Shown piece by piece: positions 54,836-61,423 of a DNA stretch of 61,423 bases. The DNA lies in contig NZ_QXQP01000009.1 of NCBI RefSeq assembly GCF_003660265.1, positions 1-61,423 of the forward strand, given 5' to 3'. The position numbers and the translations under genes were made by a program. The DNA comes from Helicobacter mehlei. Its GTDB lineage: Bacteria > Campylobacterota > Campylobacteria > Campylobacterales > Helicobacteraceae. The notes under the pieces were generated by a model. That model had not been told where the DNA came from. It did not search any database and was given only the letters and a program-made list of their open reading frames with translations. How positions within the stretch are numbered: the stretch's first letter is position 1; each line of letters starts with the position of its first letter.

Positions 54836-55924
54836 GTGTTGAAGTTTTTTTTCTTTGTACTTTTAGTGCTCCTCCCTTGTTGGGCTGATCCGGGCACTGA
54901 GAAGGCTAAGGTCATCTACCTAAAAGCCTTAAATGCCCAAGACCTGAGCAGTAAGCCAGTGTATGTGGGGCAGACCATCTCTGTTACCTATAATTTATTG
55001 TTGTTCTCACAAGCCAAATTCCTAGGTGCGGAGTTGCTTAAAATCCCTAATCCCAAACAACTCAAACGCCTGAACTTCACCCCTCAGTGGAAGTCTCTGG
55101 GGAATGATAATTTTAGTGCGATCTACCAATACAAGGTCATGGGTTTAAAAGCTGTAGTGCCTGCTTTAAAGGTGAGTGCTTTTTCACAAGAACAGGGCTA
55201 TGTGGATACTTCCAGCGTCTCTAGCATCCCCCTACAAGTGGTCGATCTCTCCCAAAATCCCAATTATATCGGCGTAGTCGCGCGTGATTTCCAAGTTGTG
55301 AGCCACAAGGTAAAAGAATATGATAGCCAAAATAACATTTTAGTTTTTGAGATCAAGGCACAAGAGGCCAATTTAGAGGATTTGAAAATCCCGGTAGAGA
55401 CTAAACAAGGCTTTGAGAGTTCGCATTTTGGCACGGGCGAATCGCATGGGATTTATTATTGTATTTTACCCAAGAGTATGCGCCAACTCTCCTTTAGTTA
55501 TTTTTCGCTCACTCAAGAGCAATTTAAACCTGTGCAATTTTCCTTGATCCCTATTGTAGAAACCATTAGCACACAGAGCAACCTCAAGCCTAAAAATAAT
55601 CTTTTCTTGTTTTCCAATTTTGTATTGGGGTTTTTGTTGCTATTTGTGGCGGTGCTGTATTTTGTTACGCGCTACAAAAATACAAGTTTGGTAGTGGCAT
55701 TACTCTTGGTGGGGGTGTTGTTGTGGAATATCTTTTCGGGTTATAAAAGTGCGGTGCTCTTGCCCAATACCGAGATCAAGATCTTACCCACGGACAACTC
55801 GACAATTCTGACCATCACCACACATTCCATACCGGTTAAAATTATCGAATCGCATGCGCAATATGATAAAATCTTGACTCAAGATGAGAGAATTGGCTGG
55901 GTGAAAAAAACAAATGTGGAGTAG
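54836..55924 (+). CDS. membrane protein of unknown function, ctpA-plsC neighbour
   Basis: 362 residues: signal peptide ([17 protein letters not shown]), a beta-rich periplasmic domain with BatD-like spacing ([18 protein letters not shown]), two transmembrane segments near 258-300, and a C-terminal SH3-like tail ([27 protein letters not shown]). GTG start 3 bases after ctpA. Similar unknown genes occupy this spot in other Helicobacter. No firm function. Confidence 0.65.
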   Translation: MLKFFFFVLLVLLPCWADPGTEKAKVIYLKALNAQDLSSKPVYVGQTISVTYNLLLFSQAKFLGAELLKIPNPKQLKRLNFTPQWKSLGNDNFSAIYQYKVMGLKAVVPALKVSAFSQEQGYVDTSSVSSIPLQVVDLSQNPNYIGVVARDFQVVSHKVKEYDSQNNILVFEIKAQEANLEDLKIPVETKQGFESSHFGTGESHGIYYCILPKSMRQLSFSYFSLTQEQFKPVQFSLIPIVETISTQSNLKPKNNLFLFSNFVLGFLLLFVAVLYFVTRYKNTSLVVALLLVGVLLWNIFSGYKSAVLLPNTEIKILPTDNSTILTITTHSIPVKIIESHAQYDKILTQDERIGWVKKTNVE

Positions 55925-56609
55925 GATTCGTGGGGTTTATGCCCTCTTGGTTGTTGGGTTAGGGCTGGGTTTTATTATTTTGATGAATTTTTTAACCCGC
56001 AAGCACAATAATTGCCGCAGCACGCGCAAGTGGTGCCGCTCCTTTTTCTTTTTGATGGGTGCGCCCTTAGAGAAGGTCGGCGAATTTGATTTGAGTGCCA
56101 ATTTAATTGTGCTCAACCACCAAAGCATTATTGATATTATTTGCCTAGAGGCCTACCATCCGCGCAATATCTGTTGGGTGGCTAAGAAGGAATTAGGCGA
56201 TCTCCCCTATTATGGCTATGCGCTCAAAACCCCGCAGATGATTTTAATTGATCGGCAGGATAAAAGGGGGCTAGCCTCTTTGCTCAAAATGGCTAAGGAA
56301 AAATTGGAACAAAATCGCCCCTTAGTGATCTTTCCAGAGGGCACGAGGGGGCAGGGTGGGGAGAAGTTTTTGCCCTTTAAGCCCGGGGCAAAATTATTAG
56401 CCGAGCGTTTCAAGCTCAAAATCCAACCCATTTTGCTCCTCAATACGCGCAAGATTTTTAATAGCAAACCTTTAGAATCCACGCACACACGCTTAAGAAT
56501 GGTACTATTAGACGCTTATGAGCCTGATTTTAATACAGATTGGTATGTGGAACTAGAAGAGCGTATGCAGAAGGCGTATCTGCAACATTACCAAGAGTTG
56601 GGTTCTTGA
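55914..56609 (+). CDS. plsC: 1-acyl-sn-glycerol-3-phosphate acyltransferase
   Basis: Makes phosphatidic acid from lysophosphatidic acid at the membrane. 231 residues: N-terminal membrane helix, [10 protein letters not shown] with the catalytic H-x4-[21 protein letters not shown] with the EGTR substrate motif. Overlaps its upstream neighbour by 11 nt. Confidence 0.94.
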   Translation: MWSRIRGVYALLVVGLGLGFIILMNFLTRKHNNCRSTRKWCRSFFFLMGAPLEKVGEFDLSANLIVLNHQSIIDIICLEAYHPRNICWVAKKELGDLPYYGYALKTPQMILIDRQDKRGLASLLKMAKEKLEQNRPLVIFPEGTRGQGGEKFLPFKPGAKLLAERFKLKIQPILLLNTRKIFNSKPLESTHTRLRMVLLDAYEPDFNTDWYVELEERMQKAYLQHYQELGS

Positions 56610-56628
56610 GTTTTATGGGCGAACATGC

Positions 56629-56634
56629 TATAAT
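56629..56634 (+). promoter_or_regulatory. -10 box (TGCTATAAT) for tRNA-Ala
   Basis: Extended -10 TGCTATAAT 10 bases before the tRNA, giving a start close to its 5' end. Confidence 0.75.
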
Positions 56635-56643
56635 TGCGCTTTT

Positions 56644-56720
56644 GGGGTGTTAGCTCAGTTTGGGAGAGCGCAACGCTGGCAGCGTTGAGGTCAGGGGTTC
56701 GAGCCCCCTACACTCCACCA
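56644..56720 (+). tRNA. tRNA-Ala (anticodon GGC)
   Basis: 77 bases including encoded CCA. Acceptor GGGGTGT pairs with ACACTCC (one G-T), D arm GCTC/GAGC, anticodon stem CAACG/CGTTG with loop CTGGCAG (GGC), T arm AGGGG/CCCCT with TTCGAGC. Marks the start of the accessory island on its 3' side. Confidence 0.97.
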
Positions 56721-56980
56721 TCTTTCTTTTGAGACAAAAACCCAAACTCTTTGCTTAAAATTCTAAATAAGCACAGATAGTACTTGTATTGTTGTATTTA
56801 ACGGGATATGTCATTATCCACAAGCAAAATGCTATTATCACCATGCCATATCGGGTCTATTCTTAATGGCAAAGTTAGTGAAAATGCCCCCACAACCTGC
56901 ATTTGGTGTGTCTGCACGGCAGATTTTCAATGGCGTGCTAGCTTACTTCCCCACTCTTGCACAAGAGAGGTGTATCTACC
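56721..56980. other. gene-poor start of the island
   Basis: No convincing gene. A short plus-strand frame (MAKLVKMPPQPAFGVSARQ) has no family I recognise and no good ribosome binding site. No second copy of the tRNA 3' end was seen to serve as an attachment site. Confidence 0.4.
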
Positions 56981-57190
56981 CTACCCCTTACCCTTATGCT
57001 CCTGTGCTTTGGCCTCGTTTTGCTTTTGGGATTTATACTGGTATTGTGCTTGTGCCATGTGGCTTTTAGCGGCTTCCTTATCGCCCCTCACCTCTGCTTC
57101 CTTGCTTTGGGCGTGGTAGCGATCCCCTTGTTTTTTGTTGTTTTCTGCGCGTTGCTTAAACATGCCCTCTTGGTTTTTGTAATGAGCCAT
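56981..57190 (-). CDS. small hydrophilic protein of duplicated cassette, copy 1
   Basis: 69 residues, highly charged, Gln/Lys/Ala-rich, probably helical or disordered (MAHYKNQEGMFKQRAENNKK). GAGGAG precedes ATG 57190. Nearly the same protein is at 60657. Always follows the glycine-rich membrane protein gene (gap ~20 nt), so the two are likely partners. Function unknown. Confidence 0.75.
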   Translation of the reverse strand: MAHYKNQEGMFKQRAENNKKQGDRYHAQSKEAEVRGDKEAAKSHMAQAQYQYKSQKQNEAKAQEHKGKG

Positions 57191-57210
57191 GGATTTCTCC
57201 TCTTTATATC

Positions 57211-57562
57211 TCAGCTGAGAATGACACGGTTGTCAGAAGTCTTTTTAGATCGTAACCTCGCAATTTGTTTAACACACCGACACCCCAGCTACAACGGCGA
57301 TGGTAACTGCAGAAATGGTAGGACCTGTCCCTAAAATCCCTACAGCTCCTGCTACGGTGAAAAGACTGACAGGTGCTCCAAGTCCGCCACTTGCAATAAC
57401 AATTGCAACAGCTGCCCCAATAGCAGTAATGGCAACGGCCCACGCTGCGGCACCAGTAGCCTTGATTTTAATGACCTTATTTTTCAAATCGCCCTCTACC
57501 TTAATGGTAGATACCCCACTTTGAATCGCTTTTGCCAACTCCGCTTCATTGCTAACTTTCAT
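57211..57562 (-). CDS. glycine-rich small membrane protein of duplicated cassette, copy 1 (two one-base breaks)
   Basis: From ATG 57562 (GGGAGG before it): a soluble start (MKVSNEAELAKAIQSG), a strand-like KVEGDLKNKVIKIKATG, then a long Gly/Ala/Ile hydrophobic region with G-x3-G spacing. Compared with copy 2 it lacks one G (C4 at 57283-57286, copy 2 has five) and one A (T5 at 57242-57246, copy 2 has six). Restoring both gives a protein of about 117 residues like copy 2. Could be a pore-forming or membrane-targeted toxin-like protein; inference only. Confidence 0.65.
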
Positions 57563-57730
57563 CTTTTTCCTCCCACAAATGAATAGAGAATGGTGGCGCA
57601 CAAAGAATTAGAATACAATTAAAAAAGAGAAATTAAACACAAAAAACAAGTTAAGGAAAACCTCCCCCGCATCACCCTACTTTCCTACCTTTGCAAAGCG
57701 CAGGTTTATCGGTATTAGGGTGTTGAATTT

Positions 57731-58876
57731 TTAGCCTGCCTTAAGTGCATAGATAACCCCCAAAAACAACACAATCACCCCTAAACAAATCCCATGCAAC
57801 ACCGCCCAACTCCCATAGGCAAGAATCAAACCCACAGACGCGCTAGCTAAGACATTGCCCCCAAAGACACACAAGCTATTGAATCCCTGCAGGCGCAATT
57901 TGTGATCAGATTGCATGGCATTGAGCATAAAAGTGCCTCCATTAAAACTGAGTGCCCAGCCCACCCCCACTAACACCAAACAAAGCCAAAAAGCTAAAAA
58001 ACTAACACTACAAAGCGCGATAACACTTGCCCATGCGTAGCAACACAGCCCTAACACAACTAAGCGTATAGGGCTTAAACTCTTGCTCAAAAAAGCTAAA
58101 AACAAGCTAGGCGCATACATCGCCACAAAATGGGCGGCTAACACGCCTTGACTCTGTGTATAGCTAAAATGATACGCATGCATGGCTAGAGGCGTGGCGT
58201 GCATCACTAAAGTCATCAACCCAGAGCCTAAGCCACACGCACAAGTGGCTAAGAGAAAATGGGGTTCTTTTAAGAGAGTTTTTAGGGGTACTTTGGGGCT
58301 TTCTTTGACGCTAAAGGGTCTTAACCTTAGCAAAAAGCTCAATGCCATATGGAGCATACAAAGCAAACCCACAAACCCAAAAGAACCCACAAAGGGCACA
58401 CTAAAGAGAGAAACGCCTACATTGCCTAAATATGGTCCTAAAATGCCTCCTAAAATCCCTCCACTCACCACAAGGGCGGTGGCTCTATTGTTTTGCCAAG
58501 TTGTATCAATGGCTTCTATGGCTAAAAAGCGATAAAACTGGTTAAGCGCGATAAAAAAGCCTAGCAAAAAGGTTGCTAGACAGAAGAGCATAAAGCTTTG
58601 ATCCAACAAGGCTACAATGCCTAAGCTAGCCCCCACCACCCCTAACAAAGACGCGCCTAAAAATGCCCTTTTTCTGCCATATTTTTGAAAGATAGAAGCT
58701 AAAAAGCACACCGCCACAAACGCCCCTATAAGGGTCGTGGTAACGGGCAGAGTGGCTAGAGTGGTGTGCCCTAAAAGCCATTGACCCGCTAGCGCGCTGC
58801 TAAAGGTGAGCAGAGAAACCACCGACCCGCTCAGAGCCTGCCCTAAGAGCAAGAGAAAAATGTTTTTGTTGAACAT
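57731..58876 (-). CDS. MFS transporter
   Basis: 381 residues, 12 predicted transmembrane segments, with the loop motif FQKYGRKRAFLGAS after TM2 and a weaker repeat in the second half. Start MFNKNIFLLLLGQ at 58876; an alternative ATG at 58918 has an AAGGG site. Substrate unknown; drug or metabolite export is plausible. Lies inside the island, divergent from the Kiwa-like genes. Confidence 0.8.
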   Translation of the reverse strand: MFNKNIFLLLLGQALSGSVVSLLTFSSALAGQWLLGHTTLATLPVTTTLIGAFVAVCFLASIFQKYGRKRAFLGASLLGVVGASLGIVALLDQSFMLFCLATFLLGFFIALNQFYRFLAIEAIDTTWQNNRATALVVSGGILGGILGPYLGNVGVSLFSVPFVGSFGFVGLLCMLHMALSFLLRLRPFSVKESPKVPLKTLLKEPHFLLATCACGLGSGLMTLVMHATPLAMHAYHFSYTQSQGVLAAHFVAMYAPSLFLAFLSKSLSPIRLVVLGLCCYAWASVIALCSVSFLAFWLCLVLVGVGWALSFNGGTFMLNAMQSDHKLRLQGFNSLCVFGGNVLASASVGLILAYGSWAVLHGICLGVIVLFLGVIYALKAG

Positions 58877-59056
58877 GAGAGGGATTTTAGCGCATTGTTT
58901 TGGATTTATGGGGACCATGCACCCTTGCCCTCTATCGCTTGGAGGATTGTATGTCCTTGTTTTTCTTAAGATGCGCACAAAAAACAATCTTAGTATTTGC
59001 TTTTATGTCTTAGAATTTAAAAAATTCAGTTTGGTGCGCCTTAAGGGAGTTTGGGT

Positions 59057-59614
59057 GTGAAGACCTTTTTGGATTTTTTCTATTTTGTCTATGTGGGGCT
59101 TGCGCTCACGCCTGCAGGGGCGATTTTTTATTTGCACAAGCACCACGCTCATTACACCTTTCTTAATCTTTTGGGTGTTGTGGTTGTATGTGGAGTTTTT
59201 GCCCTATTATCTTGGCTTTACATATACCTTGTTGCAAGGTACATGCCTCCCGAGGATGCAATGCGCGCTGTGGAGATGGTGGAGGTGGCTGAACCTAAAT
59301 ACATCCCTATCTACATTGCCTATTTTGTCATTGCGGTTAGCCTTGAAAATTGCACCCTATTTATTGTGGTGTTTGTGCTTATTTATCTTTTAATCCTCAA
59401 GGGGAAATTTTCCTATTTTAACCCCTATCTTTTGTTTTTTAAATATCATTTTTACGAGATTTCTATTGACCCTAGTCAAATCACCGGCAACTCCTCAAAG
59501 TATGCAAAATACAAAGTGTTTTTGATCTCAAAAAGAAAGCTCAAAATAGAAAAGCAGTATCCAAAGCTCATTGGTCTTGATGAATTTGTTTTTCTTGATA
59601 AGGGAGTGAAATAA
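59057..59614 (+). CDS. kwaA: Kiwa defence protein KwaA-like (four-helix membrane protein)
   Basis: 185 residues from GTG 59057, seven bases after AAGGGAG. Four transmembrane segments (about 5-25, 33-60, 88-103, 105-123), then a cytoplasmic tail with FSYFNPYLLFFKYHFYEI and VFLISKRKLKIEKQ, the NP-x-LL-F...FYE pattern I associate with KwaA. In Kiwa, KwaA senses phage injection and anchors KwaB, which blocks phage DNA replication and late transcription. The next gene fits KwaB. Recognition is from memory, no search made. Confidence 0.6.
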   Translation: MKTFLDFFYFVYVGLALTPAGAIFYLHKHHAHYTFLNLLGVVVVCGVFALLSWLYIYLVARYMPPEDAMRAVEMVEVAEPKYIPIYIAYFVIAVSLENCTLFIVVFVLIYLLILKGKFSYFNPYLLFFKYHFYEISIDPSQITGNSSKYAKYKVFLISKRKLKIEKQYPKLIGLDEFVFLDKGVK

Positions 59615-59616
59615 CA

Positions 59617-60512
59617 ATGTCCATACTCTATTGCCACATAGGAGGGACAAACTATCGTGTTGGCAATATATCTTTAGAAGACACATGGGATCTTAAAACA
59701 TATGAGAATTGCCAAAAGAAAGACTATCGCAAAGAGCATGGGAGAAGTTTAGAAAAAAAGGAGACATTTTATATCCAAGCTCCCTTGAAAATGCTTGAAG
59801 ACTATCATCTTGAGCTTGTGATAGGTGGCGACACTTCTAGTCTCAATACGATTGACCTAAATGTATTGGAAGAGAATGATAGCAATCGAAAAAACCAGTC
59901 TAAAGTGCTGTTTGTGCGCACAGAAGAAGGGGATGATGTTAAATTGTACTTCCAGGCAATTAGACGGGGTGCTGTCATCAAGAAAGGTTTTGTTCTTTTA
60001 GGCAACAAACCATGCATTGAGAATGGAGCAGTCATTTTGATTCGCGAACAAATAGATGCTTATTGGAGTCGGAAAGACGAGAAGCTTTATTTTAAAGACA
60101 TTAAGGATTTGGAGCGCATATTGCCACACTTTTTTGAAAAAAAGTTCAAGATCTTAGACAAGGACTTAGAGCTATTAAGAACTCTGATTACCAATATTTG
60201 CACCTAGATTTAGACTTAGACAAAATCCAACCTACTCTACCAAAAACAAAGCTGGCTAGAATCGATTTTTTATTGCAAAATGAGAATTTGGAGATTTTTA
60301 AAAAGAATGGCGATCCAACAAAACGGAATGCCTACTTAAAATACGCTCAAAAATATCGGCCTCAAATACTTAAAGATAACAAATTGCTTATCTGTAAAGT
60401 TGCTGATTTAGACTCTCTCTACCATATTGTGTGTGAAGCCTACTACACCACAGAAATAGGAGGAGAACAGCGGGTTGCCGCTGTTTTTGAAAAAAATAGC
60501 ACCAAAGACTAG
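59617..60512 (+). CDS. kwaB: Kiwa defence protein KwaB-like (DUF4868), frameshifted in this sequence
   Basis: Two overlapping frames (59617-60207 and 60198-60512) add to about 300 residues, the size of KwaB. The first has a beta-rich half ending VILIREQIDAYWSRKDEKLY FKDI and an FFEKKFKIL helix; the second has ARIDFLLQNE, YAQKYRPQI and LYHIVCEAYYTTEIGG, matching the order of DUF4868. One extra A near 60180 (AAGAACTC) turns the joint into LLRNSDYQYLHLDLD without a stop. Starts 2 bases after kwaA. Confidence 0.55.
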
Positions 60513-60656
60513 CTTGATTTAGAGTTTTCAGTGGAAGTAATGCCGAGTGTGTTTCAAAAGATGCTGGTTTTTGGTCCTTATTACATTGCCATAGCAGTCT
60601 CTCATATCCCCCACCTTTTTCGCACTCTAAAAGAATATACCCCTCCTACTTCTAGA
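60513..60656. other. short gap after kwaB
   Basis: 144 bases with no gene I can support; towards its end it becomes similar to the sequence beside cassette copy 1. Confidence 0.4.
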
Positions 60657-60869
60657 CTACCACTCCTTACCCTTATGCTCCTGTGCCTTAGCCTCATTTT
60701 GCTTTTGGGATTTATACTGGTATTGTGCTTGTGCCATGTAGTTTTTGGCGGCTTCTTTATCCCCCCTCACCTCTGCTTCCTTGCTTTGGGCGTAGTAGCG
60801 ATCCCCTTGCTTTTTGTTGTTTTCTGCGCGTTGTTTAAACATGTCTTCTTGGTTTTTATAGTGTGCCAT
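60657..60869 (-). CDS. small hydrophilic protein of duplicated cassette, copy 2
   Basis: 70 residues, almost the same as copy 1 (MAHYKNQEDMFKQRAENNKK; few substitutions and a different last residue). GAGGAG precedes ATG 60869. Downstream partner of the glycine-rich membrane gene. Unknown function. Confidence 0.78.
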   Translation of the reverse strand: MAHYKNQEDMFKQRAENNKKQGDRYYAQSKEAEVRGDKEAAKNYMAQAQYQYKSQKQNEAKAQEHKGKEW

Positions 60870-60883
60870 GGGTTCTCCTCTCT

Positions 60884-61243
60884 TTACGCTTTAGTGAGAA
60901 TGACATGATTGTCAGAAATCTTTTTTAGATTATAACCTCGCAATTTGTTTAACACACCGACACCCCCAGCCGCAACTGCAATGGTAACTGCCGAAATGGT
61001 AGGACCAGTTCCAAGAATCCCTACAGCTCCAGCCGCTGTAAAAAGACTAGCAGGTGCTGCAAGTCCGCCACTCGCAATAGCCATAGCAACAGCTGCCGCA
61101 ATAGCAGCAATAGCAATGCCCCACGCTACATCGCCAGTCGCTTTGATTTTAACGATCTTTTTTGAAAAATCGCCCACTATCTCAATGGAATTTTCCCCAT
61201 TTTCAATCGCCTCAGCCAACTCTTTTTCATTGCTAACTTGCAT
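60884..61243 (-). CDS. glycine-rich small membrane protein of duplicated cassette, copy 2
   Basis: 119 residues from ATG 61243 (TTGGAGG before it); intact. Layout: acidic soluble start (MQVSNEKELAEAIENG), IEIVGDFSKKIVKIKATGD, then roughly 65 residues of Ala/Gly/Ile with glycine-zipper spacing (AVGILGTGPTISAVTIAVAA), then VGVLNKLRGYNLKKISDN. It could be a channel or membrane-damaging effector, with the charged downstream protein as its partner. No enzyme motif. Confidence 0.75.
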   Translation of the reverse strand: MQVSNEKELAEAIENGENSIEIVGDFSKKIVKIKATGDVAWGIAIAAIAAAVAMAIASGGLAAPASLFTAAGAVGILGTGPTISAVTIAVAAGGVGVLNKLRGYNLKKISDNHVILTKA

Positions 61244-61316
61244 CTTTGCCTCCAATAGAATTAGTTTTTACCATCCTCCTCAACCCACAACCCTTCTACT
61301 TCTTAATTGCTCTCGC

Positions 61317-61423
61317 ATTGAGAAATTGAGAAATTGAGAAATTGAGAAATTGAGAAATTGAGAAATTGAGAAATTGAGAAATTGAGAAATTGAGAAATTG
61401 AGAAATTGAGAAATTGAGAAATT
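61317..61423. repeat. octanucleotide tandem repeat (AGAAATTG), ~13 copies, cut by the window edge
   Basis: Perfect head-to-tail AGAAATTG units from 61321 with a partial unit before. Every plus-strand frame meets TGA within 24 bases; on the minus strand none of the eight codons is a stop, so a minus-strand gene could run through it (Gln-Phe-Leu-Asn-Phe-Ser-Ile-Ser repeats). Eight is not a multiple of three, so copy number changes would shift frame. Confidence 0.9.

Noticed and set aside
56866-57069. Plus-strand frame after tRNA-Ala
   Set aside because: No known family, poor start context, and it runs antisense into the cassette gene at 56981-57190.
61317-61423. CRISPR array at the right edge
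   Set aside because: Units are 8 bp with no spacers; it is a simple tandem repeat.

Overview
The window reads as chromosome of a gastric, non-pylori Helicobacter. Evidence: the block greA-dut-(YfgM-like)-(lipoprotein)-coaX-(TauE-like)-gmhB-hldD-hldE-gmhA follows the H. pylori order; there is a nuoABCD-(HP1264-like)-GHIJKLMN-pflA operon in which the usual NuoE/NuoF genes are replaced by one small protein; oorDABC, hypBCD and an AapA-type toxin are present; and promoters are TATAAT-like -10 boxes with little -35.

Layout. 1-8919 (minus): one long, mostly overlapping operon from greA to the LPS-heptose genes and an eptA-like phosphoethanolamine transferase that is out of frame at an (AG)n tract and runs off the left edge. 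9014-12930 (plus): 5-formyl-THF cyclo-ligase, RNase Y and a chemoreceptor. 12927-15809 (minus): a type IIG-like restriction-methylation gene broken by two small inserts: an AapA/IsoA type I toxin-antitoxin module (186 bp, in frame, between 8-bp direct repeats) and a ~280-bp segment with a 19-codon Ibs-like hydrophobic peptide. 15839-21530 (minus): a DUF2156 protein, a lysA-chorismate mutase fusion and oorDABC. 21687-36921 (minus): pflA and the nuo operon. 37283-43840 (plus): an uncharacterised array of secreted, cysteine-containing paralogues with near-identical 14-nt gene overlaps, ending in a TauE/SafE permease. 43824-50797: hypBCD, a lone ModC-like ATPase behind a TraF-like outer-membrane protein, a DUF507 gene with carA, and a Sel1-repeat protein. 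50941-56609: nusA, dcuA, ctpA, an unknown membrane protein and plsC. 56644-56720: tRNA-Ala(GGC). 56981 to the end: an accessory island with an MFS transporter and a Kiwa-like anti-phage pair (kwaA plus a frameshifted kwaB), flanked by two copies of a two-gene cassette (glycine-rich membrane protein plus small hydrophilic protein). The right edge lies inside an octanucleotide repeat.

Sequence quality matters here. nuoD, nuoJ, hypD, dcuA, kwaB and one cassette gene each become intact if one base is restored, mostly in a short homopolymer. Such uniform one-base losses fit sequencing error at least as well as gene decay, so those genes are annotated as whole loci with the break marked. The eptA AG tract (a whole dinucleotide unit) and the decayed paralogue at 38922-39619 (several breaks) do not fit that pattern as simply.

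The best candidates for undescribed biology are the doubly invaded restriction gene, the tandem secreted-paralogue array, and the duplicated cassette bracketing the Kiwa-like locus beside tRNA-Ala.
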